Notes: generated by a model from the sequence alone, not told the origin. Positions 41,231 to 52,794 are shown, counted from the stretch's first letter. The stretch is DNA of 64,000 bases from Anniella stebbinsi (GCA_029215795.1 JARDYH010000007.1:89853263-89917262), one strand, 5' to 3'. Numbers and translations are program-made.

Positions 41231-42055
41231 CAGACCCTTCTTTCTCTGCTCCTATTCCTGGGTCATGATGACACCCTCACATGTCTCCATCCCCGGACCT
41301 GAAGGAAATTCCACAGGGCTCCCATCATCTCAGCAACTCACGTCTAGACATCTTGATTCTTCTTGAGATTATAGATTTCCCCCCTCTTCTAAAGATGAGT
41401 TCTCTTTTCGATCTTGCCAGAAGCCGTGAGACTCTCTGACGGTTAGTGGAGGAGAGGGGGAGAAGGAATTAGAATTGGCTGCGGAGTAAAACCATATTTA
41501 CATTTCGTTCTACGGGAAATAAATCTAATGACCATGTAAGTGATTCAAAATTACATAAGCAATAAAAACATAATTACCTTTGTATTAATGTCTCTAACTA
41601 GAGTAGGGCTTTATTCAGCAAGTGCCCGTTGGCGCTTGACCAGAGTGATACACCAAGAAAGTGATTAGGAGGAGATAATTGCTAACACAGAGAGAGAGAG
41701 AGAAAGAGAGAGAGAGGTAGGTATTAATTAATAATTAACAGAGTAAGTAAAATTCTATAGGAAAGTCTAATTAATTCCACCCGGGTTTCGTGGGAGCAGG
41801 ACTTATTAAAACATATTAAAGGGCTTCAAGTATCCAGGAGACTCTTGGCGAGTGTGTTTTAAAAGATTCTGGAGTAGAATCGAGGGAGCTGGCTATAGGG
41901 TTAGTTGTCAAATTTAGATTTAATTCTGCTACCCCGTCCCCCAGGGGCGGACACAATGCTACCCCCAGGTGCAGAGTTACAGCGCTCTGCCTAGGAAAAA
42001 GAAATGCCACACAAATATTAGGAAGAAGGGGTCTTTTTTTCTTCTTTGTGACACT
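41231..42055. other. No recognisable gene; (GA)n at 41690-41717
   Basis: Contains a GA array and AT-rich DNA. No frame of interest. Confidence 0.5.
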
Positions 42056-42198
42056 GAGGCCGTTTCTACACCAGGCTGTTTGCCTGGGAGGGCCCCCAGC
42101 TGGTTCCTGTACATCGATGGTGCGTATTAGGTATTTCTGGGATCGCCCTCCCTCCCTTCCTCCCTCCCTCTACACCCCTATGGTGTAGAAAGGGCCTG
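42056..42198. mobile_element. Short MITE with GGCC-TTTCTACACC ends
   Basis: GAGGCCGTTTCTACACCAGG at the left and TGGTGTAGAAAGGGCCTGAG at the right, with TGA at both outer edges as a possible 3-bp duplication. The interior repeats TTTGCCTGGGAGGGCCCCCA of the copy at 32214-32595, so this is an internally deleted relative. Confidence 0.75.
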
Positions 42199-42632
42199 AG
42201 ATTGATAAATCACCATCCCCCTTTCCTGTGGGACTACAGAGCCTCAGGAAGTTTTGGGATGCTCCCAGAGTACAGACCACTTGTGTATTAATTTCTGGAA
42301 GGCCCAATGGAGGGATTCCGGCCTCAGTGCATGCTGCCTTCTCACAGCTCTAATGTCAGTGGGGCTGTAGATCCACTCTGAGTTGGAGTCACAACCAGCC
42401 AGAATGCCAAAAAAGCTATCTAAGGTGCTGAACCTATTTTGGGGACTGGGATAGCTCATTTGGGGTGTTTCTGACTGAGCGGAGCTGCAGAAAAACTGCC
42501 ATCAGAGATCCCAGCCTCCACCATCTTCCCATCGACTAGAGTTCCTCCTCAGGCATGGCATTCTTGATCTGGCTGCCATGGGGAGGACATTTTGTGTATG
42601 GAAACTCCAAAGTTCAAACGCTCTGCCTTGTC
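42199..42632. other. No recognisable feature
   Basis: No named repeat or supported gene. Confidence 0.45.
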
Positions 42633-42859
42633 TAGGGTGACCAGATTTTGGAAACCAAAATCCAGGTCCAAAATGGCTGCCCGAACATAGCCTTGGTCAC
42701 ATGTCTGATTTCACAGCACACAGTTAAGACAAACATGTATTTCTTTGTCTGAAAAGCTGTGTAGAAATAGTGAGTAGCTGTAAAGATGCGGGGCAGATGT
42801 TAGACATCAGCATTATATACATTGTGATATATACATGAAATTGTTTTCAGGCAACATGT

Positions 42860-42985
42860 CTAGAATTTTATCAGGTGTCACTTGTATGCATGCAGCACCT
42901 GGTGATATTCCCTCTTCATTACAACAGTTAAAGCTGCAGGAGCTTTGCCTAGCATAATCAGATACAAAAGCGGGCAGACATACAC
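42860..42985. repeat. Partial GACCATATG-family MITE
   Basis: TATCAGGTGTCACTTGTATG, CAGCACCTGGTGATATTCCC and ACAACAGTTAAAGCTGCAGG match the middle of 23775-24090. Confidence 0.7.
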
Positions 42986-43659
42986 ACCACAGGTAAAAGC
43001 AGCAGCCGCCGCCGCCACACACACCTCATACTCACCAAAGGCAATAAAAATTTAAATCTGCATACCCCTGCACACTCACCCAAAGTGGGGAAAAACTCCA
43101 CACCCTCCGGAAGGCAATTAAAACAACAACCTACTCACACACACTTAACTGGAGGGGGGGGGATAAAAATCCATCCCCACACTCGCCAAAGGCAAAATAT
43201 AATAACAATAATAGTAATAATCCACCCACACAATGCAAAATAACACAAAAACATGCACACACCCATTGCAATAAAATAATATTAAAAATACAACACTCAC
43301 CCACATACTCACCCAAGGAAAAATAATAAAAATTCAGATACACACCAAGGCAAAAACCAACCAACTGAACAACCACACACACTCAACCAAGACTGAAAAT
43401 AAAATAAATTCCACACATACTAGCACAATCACCCATGGCAAACCTTATAAAAGTTTTAAAACACATCCACATACACCACCCCAATTAATTCATCAAAATA
43501 AATGGAAAACATTAAAGAAAAAATCACTAAACATTCAGCTTCCTTTACTCAGAAATGTTTTTTAAGAGACCTTGTTCTTTTTATCTGTGTTCAAATTCAA
43601 AACACACACACATCTATAAAATGCTTTAAAAATGTAGTTCAGCATTTTTTTTAAAAAAG

Positions 43660-44623
43660 AAACCCATCCTACCTGAAGAGGAGTTCTCAGAGACCCGAGA
43701 AGGCAGCCGCGTGTGTGCTGAGTTTGGAGTCGTCCCTGCTGCTGGACAACAACAATTTCTCACACCCAAGCAGCCCCAATCAAGCCGTGTGCTCGCCACG
43801 CAGCTTGACCAGCAACTTGACCAGCAATGGCTGGAGGAGTCCTGAGCAGGGCCAGGCAACCCCAAATCAAGCGGTGTGCCTGCTGTGCGGGCATTGATAG
43901 CCACCGGTGCCCTCAGCCCATGGCTGAGGGCAGCTACCGGCTACTGAGCCTGCTGGAGGGTTGAGGCTCCTGGGGATGCCTCCACCGTGGGAGAAGCCCC
44001 AAACCAAGCGTCGTGCACGCTATGCAGGCGGGAATGGCCACCGCCGCCGGCCCAGCATGAGCTGAGGCAGACTGGCAGCCCACGGAGCCGCGCGTACCGA
44101 ACACCCCCATCACACCACCCCCCGCTTCAGAAAAAGATGGAGGCATTTGTGCAGGGCAATTCCTCCTCTTCCCCCCTCACGCGTTCCCCAACAGTTGCCC
44201 TCGTTAATGAAGCTCGACCCCAATCCCTGAAGCAAAGAACACGAGGTGGCCGCGTTCGGCGCCAAACCGGGGTGAGGGGTGGGTGTCACTACCTCAGTTT
44301 CTGCCTGTCCCCCGGGGTTCAGCCCGATGGCAGGGTCTCTCTTTCTCTCTTCTGAGGTGGAAATGAAGCAGGAGAGCACCAGCAGCCACTAGCAACAAGA
44401 GCAGCCATCTCTCTTCTCCTTGCGCCACCGCCTCTGGCTCGCCTTGGTGGCGGGCGGCTTCCAAGTCTAGGAAGCAGTATGGGAAGTGGTGCAGCGCGGC
44501 AGTACCCCCCCCCCCCATCTGTGAGGAAAGGAGGTGGGTGTGTAGTGTTGAAGCTGGCCGGAAGCCTTTCCCTTTTTTCTTTTTTGCTCACCTGCAGGCC
44601 TGCTATCGACCTCCTCCTCCTCG

Positions 44624-44658
<35 letters not shown>

Positions 44659-44900
44659 CCACCATCATGTTCTTCTCCCACAAGTCTAGCGAGACCAGGA
44701 TGAGTCTTGATCTCACGAGACTTGTGGGAGAAGAACTAGATGGGAAGTCTTGTGAGACAGGGAGAGAGCTGGGAGCAGGAGCAGGTAAGGTCCGACTGTT
44801 CCGCCCACCCACCCCAGCACCTTTCCTGGAGTGAGGGCGGGAGGAGAGCAAGCCGACCGTTTCCCCAGAGGTTTGCCCCCGGGGCCCGGTCGGCCCGGAT
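43660..44900. other. CpG-rich tract with (GCT)n and imperfect repeats
   Basis: The segment is GC-rich with many CpG sites, unlike most of the window. Three imperfect repeats of the form CCCCAAxCAAGCxGTGTGC start near 43766, 43860 and 43998. A (GCT)n run of about 12 units is at 44624-44659. CTTCTCCCACAAGTCT and AGACTTGTGGGAGAAG form a stem at 44671-44733. Frames of 70-129 codons on both strands have biased composition (poly-Ser, poly-Leu) and no domain. It could be a host CpG island or captured DNA. Confidence 0.5.
44624..44659. repeat. (GCT)n trinucleotide array
   Basis: About 12 GCT/CTG units in CpG-rich DNA. Confidence 0.95.
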
Positions 44901-44953
44901 CACCCCAGTTTTCCCAGTTAGGACGGGAAACCCTTGGCAATCTGGTCACCCTA

Positions 44954-46425
44954 GTGGCCTCCAAGTAAGTACAGAGGGGCAGGAGTCGATGCAGGATCCC
45001 ACCGTACAAGGGTATACAGCATTGGCTCCTGCGATCGCCAGGCACTATGAAGTACCTGAACTTGCCAGGCCTGGTTGTCATGCCTTGGGCCAAAACAAAC
45101 AAACAATTGCCAATAATTGCTCACTCAGGTGCTTGCATGAGGAGTAAGGAAGCCGTTTCTAAGAGTTCTGCCAAATGACCTCGCGGTGTCCTTGAATGAA
45201 AGTGATAAATAATTTGCAGAGGATTAATGTTTTTCGAAGTGATTTGCATGTAAAAATGAAAAGCAACCTTGGGTTGAGGGGGGTGGGAGAAGAAGAAAAA
45301 GAAAACATTGAGCTCCCTGGGCCTTTTTTTCTGCATCTGTTGAATGTGTGGAAGAAGATGTACCTTAGGGAGGCTGTGGTGGGCTTAATTATTTTCTGTT
45401 TGCAAAGCTGTTGAAGATCCTAAGCGAGCAGCAGCACAGGAGCAGAAGGTATTATGGTGACATTAGAGCTGGCACTGCTCTCATGCCAAGTTCACAATAT
45501 GGCACCAAACCCGGGCCTGCAGTGAGCAAATTCAGAGTCATAGAGGGGGAGAGAAATTGCGGGGAGGGGGGAGTTCTGTTGCCAGCTTTTGGAATTCTGG
45601 GGTTCAGAAATGGCCACCCCCAGTTCAGAAATTGCAAGCATTTTACAATCCATGCTAATATCACTGTGAAGTTTGGCTCGGCTTGTAAGGAGACTTGAAT
45701 CGTTCTGAGCTGCTTCCTTCCTTTCCTGTTCACTAAAATGTACTTTCCAACAATGTTTGGAGGGGGGTGGAATTTTTGAAGGGGAACGATACTCAGGCCG
45801 TCATTAGGCCCCAAAGCCATACCAACAGGAAGTTCCCAGTGCAAAGGCCTCTGGGAATGGTAATTTTCCAGGCTTTTGTGTTCTCTCTGGCAAACTACAG
45901 CTTCTGCCTCAGCTTTTCCAGAGAATTCTTTGAAAAATCTCAGAAAAAGTGAGCTAATTCCAAATCAAAATTGGTGGCGTTTGTCCATCCCTAACAGCCT
46001 GGCAGAAGCCTGTTCAGGCTGGGTATTATTACCACCACCTACTGCTAGAACCTTATTTCCCTTCCAACTACCACTGCACAGGGACAGCCCAGATCTTTTG
46101 CAAGGGATACAATCCCACCTACCCCCATTCCACATAGAGAAGACAAACGGAGTGATAGTTGATTCTTTCTGCAACACTGGCAATGGGACAGCATCTCCTA
46201 TGGCACTTGAAGACACCTGTGGGCAGATTGCATAGGGCCCAAAGTTCTGTCCTCTAACATCCCACTGCTGTTTCTTTCGGGCATCTGCCACCAGAGGTGG
46301 CCGCCTCAGTCTGCCTAATGGTAGAGCTTGCCCTGATAATGTATCTGATCTTTGTTGCACTGGGCATTTTTTTTTCCTCTGCCAGAGTTATTACTTGGAT
46401 GACAACAACAACAGTGGCCAGATTG
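44954..46425. other. No recognisable feature
   Basis: Overlapping frames of 90-135 codons on both strands extend from the GC-rich tract, with no domain. TTGGTGGCGTTTGTCCATCCC near 45970 hints at a MITE end, but no partner was found. Confidence 0.45.
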
Positions 46426-46429
46426 ATAT

Positions 46430-46753
46430 CAGAAACCAGAAAGTTTGAACATATAAGATTGACACTGGCCCGCTTGCATTGGCTGCCTGTACGTTTCCGA
46501 GCCAGATTCAAGGTGCTGGTTTTAACCTATAAAGCTTTACATGGCTTGGGACCACAATACTTGATGGAATGACTCTCCCGACATGAACCTACCCATACAC
46601 TATGCTCAACATCTAAGATCCTCCTCCAGGTGCCTACTCTGAGGGAAGCTTAGAGGATGGCAACAAGGGAGAGGACCTTTTCAGTGGTGGCCCCCCCAAC
46701 TGTGGAACAATCTCCCTGAGGCTCACCTGGTGCCAACACTGTCATCTTTTTGG
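46430..46753 (+). mobile_element. L2-type LINE, C-terminal ORF2 part, left of hAT insertion
   Basis: The plus strand encodes LTLARLHWLPVRFRARFKVL and VLTYKALHGLGPQYL, then stops; after frameshifts come EDLFSVVAPPTVEQSP-like residues and CACCTGGTGCCAACACTGTC. The copy continues at 48446 after the inserted hAT element. It is diverged from the reverse L2 at 48885-49440. Confidence 0.85.
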
Positions 46754-48445
46754 TAGGGATGTGCACTGACCCCCCGGATCGGATCGGATAGCGGATCGGA
46801 ATCGGACCTGGGGGGTCAGATCGGATTGGATCAGAGGTTGGATGGATCAGATCCGATCCCGATCCGCGGATCGGATGTCTGATCGGCGGATCGGACGCCA
46901 TTTTGAATGCATTTCCCCATAGCCTAGTATTGTGTTCCAAAAACACCTATAACTTTTTCATTTTTAAAGATAGAAGGATGAAACTTGGGCACTTTGTAGA
47001 TGGGTTAGGGGTAGTTATCTGTGAGAAATTTCAGAAAGATTGGTGCATGCATTTTGTGGCAATTAAATTTTTAATAAATAACCAGGAATGCCTGTACCTT
47101 TTTCATTTTTAAAGTTCCACACATGAAACTTTGCCACATTGTAGGAGGTACATTGGGACCTATGTGTGTGAAATTTCAGAAACATAGGTGCTTGTCTTGT
47201 GTGGCAATTAATTTTAGAAAAATGCGTAGTAGTGGGGTAAATACAGTTATGCCTCCAACTTTTTTATTTTTAAAGATACAAACAGGAAACTTGGGCACAT
47301 TACATTACTTCTAAAATTCATCACACATGTGAACCAAAGTGGTATGTCTAATGTGGAGAAATTTCAGAAACATAGCTTCAAGCGTGTAGTGGCAAGGTAG
47401 TTTTGAAACAATGAGGAAAGAAACGCCTATAACTTTTTTATTTTAAAAGTTAGAAGTCTGAAAGTTGCTCACTTTGTAGATGGGTTAGGGGTAGTTGTCT
47501 GTCAGAAATTTCAGGATGATAGATCTAGGCATTTGGTGGCTACGATTTTTTTAGATTAAAAGTTACAACAACATGGAGTTTTTACAGATAAAAGAGGGAG
47601 GGGGGGTGTAATTGACAGCCCAAGCCTCTGTGGAAAAACTTTTGTAACTTTTAATCTAAAAAATTCATAGCCACTAAATGCTTGGACCTAACTTTCTGAA
47701 ATTTCTGACAGACAACTACCCCTAACCCATCTACAAAGTGATCAACTTTCAGACTTATAACTTTTAAAATAAAAAAAGTTATAGGTGTTTCTTTCCTCAT
47801 TGTTTCAAAAATACCTTGCCACCACATGCCTGGACCTAGCTTTCTGAAATTTCACACACATATCAAGCAAAGTGTTACCTGTAATGTGCCCAGGTATCCT
47901 GTTTGTATCTTTAAAAATAAAAAAGTTGGAGGTGTAACTGTATTTACCCCACTACTATGCATTTTTCTAAAATTAATTGCCATACAAGGCAAGCACCTAT
48001 GTTTCTGAAATTTCACACACATAGGTCCCAATGTACCTCCTACAATGTGGCAAAGTTTCATATGTGGAACTTTAAAAATGAAAAAGTTATAGGCATTCCT
48101 GGTTATTTATTAAAAAATTAATTGCCACAAAATACATGCAAAAATCCTTCTGAAATTTCTCACAGATAACTACCCCTAACCCATCTACAAAGTGCCCAAG
48201 TTTTATCCTTCTATCTTTAAAAATGAAAAAGTTATAGGCGTTTTTGTATCACAATACTAGGCTATGGGAAAAAGCATTCAAAATGGCGTCCGATCCGCCG
48301 ATTTTTTCCAATCCGGATCAGACCTTGGCAGATCGGATCAGATTGGAGGGTTGGTCGGATTGGATCAGATCGGATCGGAATTTTCCGATTTTGGGGCGGA
48401 TCGGATTCGGATTGTGTATTGGATCCGATCCGATGCACACCCCTA
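46754..48445. mobile_element. hAT-type foldback element, AT-rich arms (copy 3)
   Basis: Ends TAGGGATGTGCACTG and CGATGCACACCCCTA; perfect 8-bp duplication CTTTTTGG at 46746-46753 and 48446-48453. Excision restores the L2 sequence CATCTTTTTGGCACCAGGTG. Subterminal (CGGAT)n and then long inverted arms (about 46870-47590 and 47620-48300) with one 308-bp-type unit per arm. The loop is short (about 30-70 bases). It is a simple version of the element at 12690-16644, without a captured centre. No transposase. Confidence 0.93.
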
Positions 48446-48612
48446 CTTTTTGGCACCAGGTGAAGACTTTTCTCTTCTTCCAGGCATTGAACAGCATACA
48501 TTGAGCTTTTTTTATATTGTTTTTTAAATGTTCAATGTTTTTAATTTTTGTAAACCACCCAGAGAGCTTCAGTTATGGGGTGGTATGTAAATAATAATAA
48601 TAATAATAATAA
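48446..48612 (+). mobile_element. L2-type LINE 3' end, right of hAT insertion
   Basis: Continues from 46753: GGCACCAGGTGAAGACTTTT, then an AT-rich 3' UTR, AAACCACCCAGAGAGCTTCA, GTTATGGGGTGGTATGTAAA and (TAA)n at 48590-48612. Confidence 0.88.
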
Positions 48613-48884
48613 CAAGCAACAACAACATTCAGGTAGTAAAACAAAGTGGTCAGTCCTTCCTGCTTTTTCTCATCCCAAAGAACATGTTTGCTGACTGGTC
48701 CATGACATCATGTGGAGGATTTCATCAGGTGATTTCTCCCTCCCCCCACTGAGGGTAAGAGATCAGGTAAGTGGACCTTCTGCATGGGTAATCACTGTTG
48801 TGAATGAGAGTTCATCTCACATACCTTTGCAGCGACAGATGGAGGATGCAAGCCAACCACTTCCTATGGCAACATAATACTAAT
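48613..48884. other. No recognisable feature
   Basis: Short stretch between two LINE copies, without a named element. Confidence 0.45.
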
Positions 48885-49440
48885 AATAACAATTTATTTC
48901 CTACCCGCCTCTCCATCTGGATCGAGGCGGGGAACAACAACATGATAAAATACATAAAACTGATTAAAACATGACACATATTATTAAAACTGCATAAAAA
49001 ATCCTAAAACATCCTAAAAACATCCTTAAAACATTCTGAAATTCCACTGGATATGCCTGCCGGAAGAGAACAGTCTTTATAGCTTTCTTAAATTCTAAAA
49101 GACTGTTAAGTTGACGAGTCTCCTCCGGCAGGTCATTCCACAGTCTGGGAGCGGCAAAAGAGAAGGTCCTCTGGGTAACAGTTGTCAGCCTAGTCTTGGC
49201 CGACTGCAGTAAGTTCTTCCCAGAGGACCTGAGCGTGCGGGGCGGATTGTATGGGAGAAGGCGATCCTGCAGGTAACCTGGACCCAAACCATGTAGGGCT
49301 TTAAAGGTAATAACCAACACTTTATACTTTGCCCGGAAACTAATTGGCAGCCAGTGGAGCGATTTTAAAGCTGGCGTAATATGGTCACCCCTAGATGTAC
49401 CGGTGACCAACCTGGCTGCCACCCGCAATTTCTTTCTTCT
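48885..49440 (-). mobile_element. Young L2 LINE copy, C-terminal ORF2 and 3' end
   Basis: On the minus strand an open frame (49539 to 48964) encodes VAARLVTGTSRGDHITPALK, SLHWLPISFRAKYKVLVITF, KALHGLGPGYLQDRLLPYNP, TFSFAAPRLWNDLPEETRQL and KTVLFRQAYPVEF, with no stop over about 150 codons. The 3' end has CCCCGCCTCGATCCAGATGG, CGGGTAGGAAATAAATTG and a short TTATTAGTATTATG tail. The open frame and close match to 22505-22995 suggest a fairly recent insertion. It is 5'-truncated, losing endonuclease and reverse transcriptase. Confidence 0.92.
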
Positions 49441-49870
49441 TTTGCCTGCCTCCATCTCCATTTTTCTCTCCTTCCTTCTCCCTGATACATTAATTGTTTT
49501 GTGTAAAGGCTTGACCACCTCAAATGCAATACAATACAATAATCTATTTGTGTGTTTCCCAGACCACCTTACAGTAATTGAGCACTGTTTTTATAGGGTG
49601 TTGGCATTGGTGCCTTTAAAGTTAGGTTGGTGAAATGTTACTGCTCTTTTTCATTGTCGGATAATTTGGAAGTGTGTGTAGTCGTAACTCTTTTTTTAAT
49701 GCAGGAGATGTGGGGTGAAACTTTTAAATTAAGTTTAAAATCAATACAATTCAGAAAACAAAATACAAACCCTGCCCCCAGTCCTGCAAATGAAACAAGG
49801 CTAGAAGCACAACAGAAGAGGAGGCAAGGGGAGATGTAGAGGAAGAACAATTTGAGAAGAACAGAATGAG
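49441..49870. other. No recognisable feature
   Basis: The short frames here show no domain. Confidence 0.45.
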
Positions 49871-49874
49871 TCTC

Positions 49875-49975
49875 ACAGCACAATCCTATGTATGTTCACA
49901 CAGATGATGTAAATCGTCTCATTGAGGCCAAGGGGACCTACTTCCAAGTAAGTGTGCACAGGATTGCAGCTGTAG
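49875..49975. repeat. Palindromic MITE with CACAATCCTATG ends
   Basis: AGCACAATCCTATGTATGTT at the left and GTGTGCACAGGATTGCAGCT at the right are inverted copies, around CCAAGGGGACCTACTTCCAA. A small piece of a related family (CAATGGGGTTACTCCCAGG) lies at 51316-51335. Confidence 0.65.
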
Positions 49976-50059
49976 GCATTTAAACACTAGATGTGGGTAC
50001 TGATAGCCACCTCCCCTCACTTCAACCCAGACTGCCATCTGGCACTTTGTTAAACAAAC

Positions 50060-50250
50060 CAACAAAAAGTTGAGGGCACAGTAAGCCTAGATACACCAGT
50101 TGCTGGGGAACATGGGTGGGAGAGTGCTGTTGCACCCATGTCCTGCATGTGCATTCCCAATCAACAGCTAGTTGGCCACTCTGTGAACAGAGTGCTGGAC
50201 TAGATGGATCCTTGGTCTGATCCTGCAGGGCTTTTCTTATGAGGTAGCTA
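50060..50250 (-). repeat. Dispersed repeat, GGTCCATCTAGTCCAGCACT family, reverse copy
   Basis: CCAGTTGCTGGGGAACATGG, GTGGGAGAGTGCTGTTGCAC, then TGAACAGAGTGCTGGACTAG and ATGGATCCTTGGTCTGATCC. Same order as 29448-29680. Confidence 0.78.
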
Positions 50251-50825
50251 CTTGGCAGTATATATAGAGCTGTAGAGTCAAACCATTGGTCCAACCAGCC
50301 CAGTTTTATTTACTCCAATTGGCAAAAGCTTTCAAAAATGGACTCCAACGTGTGAAATCCTTTGAACTGAAGATGGATCCAGGAGGTGGCCAGAAGCGTT
50401 CTGGATGGATCAGCAAAGGAGAAAAGACATAAGGAGGGAATGGAGGATACAATTTGTTAATGGAGGACAATGATGCCAGAGGAGCAAAGAAAGTGAAAAA
50501 GAGCACAGGAAAAGAGAATTGTCTTGCATGTGACCCAAGATTACAGTGTGTGTGTGTTATCATATTTTTATGAGAGCTGTGCTTCACTTCAATCCCAAAG
50601 CCCAAATCTGAGTAAAAGTGAGACAATTCGGCTCACCTCAGCCCGAATCTGGATTGGGACCAATTTGGGCTGCCTCACCCTAAAGCAGCTGAACTGCTTC
50701 AGGTTGATTTGGCCCAATGGTGAGCCGTAGCCTCCTGCCTGCTGGCCTGCCCCTGGCCTCCTCTTTGGACTACAGTCGATTTAGCACTTTATATTATGGC
50801 AGCCAGAAATAGCCCCACTTTTTAT
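50251..50825. other. Mostly unassigned; hAT-like MITE fragment near 50560-50780
   Basis: CTCAGCCCGAATCTGGATTG, GGACCAATTTGGGCTGCC and CTTCAGGTTGATTTGGCCCA resemble the interior of 25901-26554. The rest is unassigned. Confidence 0.4.
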
Positions 50826-50829
50826 GATA

Positions 50830-51200
50830 GAGAAGTACGAGAAGTTCATTTCAGCTAATTTTTGATCAGGATTTATCCAGTCCACACCTTCCGGATTGCA
50901 TGCAGACCAGGACAAAATCTGCAGTGGAAGTTTGTACATTTCCAACCTTGCAATGTGATTTGTGGAAACAACAAAAATGTGTTTGGCAACATGCATACCC
51001 TTGAAATAATGCACATGAAAAATGCACACTTTTGAAAAATGCACACAAATACACTTTGATCCATTGGAGAAAAATGCACACATTTTTTAAATATATATAT
51101 ATGCAGAATTGATGCATACATTTGGAAATGATGCATATGCAGAAAAGTAGGTATGGATTTTTGTGTGAAATGTGAGGGGGAAGCACAGCTCACAATCTGT
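50830..51200 (+). mobile_element. AT-rich MITE, GATCAGGATTTATCCAG type
   Basis: GAAGTTCATTTCAGCTAATT, TTTGATCAGGATTTATCCAG, CCACACCTTCCGGATTGCAT and repeated AAAATGCACAC. A TA run is at 51091-51102. Ends near GAAGCACAGCTCACAATCTG. Three overlapping minus frames of about 100 codons arise from the low-complexity sequence. Confidence 0.6.
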
Positions 51201-52790
51201 CATGGCGTTGAGTTGGAATAAGCTCTATTTTTGCAGACCCGCACAGTTCTATTTCATGATGAACTATGTAAAAATTTGCGGTACATGTCTATGGCAAAGT
51301 AAACCCCATTGTGTTCAATGGGGTTACTCCCAGGTAGGGATGGACAGATTTTTGTTTCAAGAAATCTCTTCCTTCTGTGTTTCATAGATTGTCAGACAAC
51401 TTTCATTCCATCATCCACTCATTGGCAGAATCTGTTGCTGTTGCTGTTTAAGTGATGGAAAAGAATTACTTTCCACTTGCACAAGTGAATGTTATCACTA
51501 ATGCATATTAGTGTAAGTGTGCATTAGCACCAATGTAAATTAGAACGAGAGGAAATTTATCCTAAGCCTCCTTCCAAATAATAATAATAATAATAATAAT
51601 GTCTGCAAGTTCACTGCAGAATCCACAGGTTACAGTCACAGAAATTCAAACTGACAGCTGACTCTGACTTTAACACTGACAATTGGACAGCATCTTCCAC
51701 TGAGCTACTTTAAGAGAGAGTGTGGCACACAACACAGGGCCTGGCCTCCAGCCGCTTGCCAACAATTCCTTCCCCAAGGCATCTGACGCCCGAGGCAGCT
51801 GTCTCACTCTGCCTAATGTGAGGGCCAGCCCTGTAAGGGTGCATGGGATTGCAAACTTGATTTAATTATCACTTTTTCTACATTTCTGCCAACACAAGCT
51901 TATGCTCAATTAGGCTAAGAGATTATTTACACAGCCTTCCCTCCCTTTTCTTATTTCTCAGCTAAATCCTTCCTAGCTCATTTTCTCATGGTGAAGTAGC
52001 AACCTGCATGACCCAGCTGATATAAATACAAGAAACTCAATTCAAGTGGGAGAGCAAGGAAGATAAGCTTTTGCAATACAAAATGCGTCTGTTTCCCACC
52101 AGAATGCTGTGGCTGTCACCTGCAGTGGACAGCAAGATGCCCCCACTTGCCTGCTCTTCTACTGCCAATGAGCAAATTGAAGAAACAGCTGGCTAACCCA
52201 ACAGCCCTCTCTGTGGGGAGTGAGTGATTTCTTTGGTCACTTTCCCATGAAGGATAAGTCAATGGAACACAAGCACGCTTCCCCTCCAAGCCATATAGCT
52301 TTCCATGAATGACTGAAAGTCAACAGATGGCCCCAAACCACAGTTCATGGTCTTCCATCATGTTGGCATAGGCAGGCATCTTCCAGCTCTTGGGGTGACG
52401 GGTGATAAAGCTAGCAGTGGGAGGCCAATGGCAGTATGCCGTCCCCTCCCCCCTTGGAAGAGAAATGCATCTCCTTCACCGAAACCATCCGCAGCTCCTT
52501 GCCGTAATGAGGGCATCCCTCTCTGGTGGTTGTCTTTTGAAGTGGCTAATTATGCTGCATAGCTGATGGGCCAACACGCCTCACTTGCGTATAGAGTGGT
52601 CCGCGTGGATCGTACAAAGAATTACAGAATAAAATGAAGTGTGGAGAATAATTTGAACATGAACATCAGGGATAAAGAACTGAGTGGTGATCCCAATTAG
52701 GCAGCCCAAAGATCTCCTAGGGGGATGTAAGGAGGAAAAATCCCAAGCCTGGTCCATTTTAAATTGGAGAGCATGAAGGAGACAGCGGGT
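51201..52790. other. No recognisable gene; (AAT)n at 51580-51600
   Basis: A MITE scrap (51316-51335), a repeat block AGATTTTTGTTTCAAGAAAT/GTTTCATAGATTGTCAG (51350-51400, as at 8180-8230) and an AAT array are the only recognisable items. Confidence 0.45.
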
Positions 52791-52794
52791 GCTG

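Larger units (their letters stand above)
42633..44953. mobile_element. Candidate 2.3-kb element bounded by TAGGGTGACCAGATT
   Basis: TAGGGTGACCAGATT at 42633-42647 and AATCTGGTCACCCTA at 44939-44953 are perfect 15-bp inverted repeats. The flanking 8-mers (GCCTTGTC, GTGGCCTC) do not match, so a single insertion is unproven. Inside lie a partial GACCATATG MITE (42860-42985), CA-rich DNA (43010-43500), a CpG-rich tract (43660-44900) and a hairpin near 44668-44736. There is no transposase frame. It could also be two unrelated MITE ends by chance. Confidence 0.45.

Noticed and set aside
44319..44681. Poly-serine / poly-leucine coding exon over the GCT array
   Set aside because: All frames and both strands over the trinucleotide array are open; there is no flanking domain or splice evidence.
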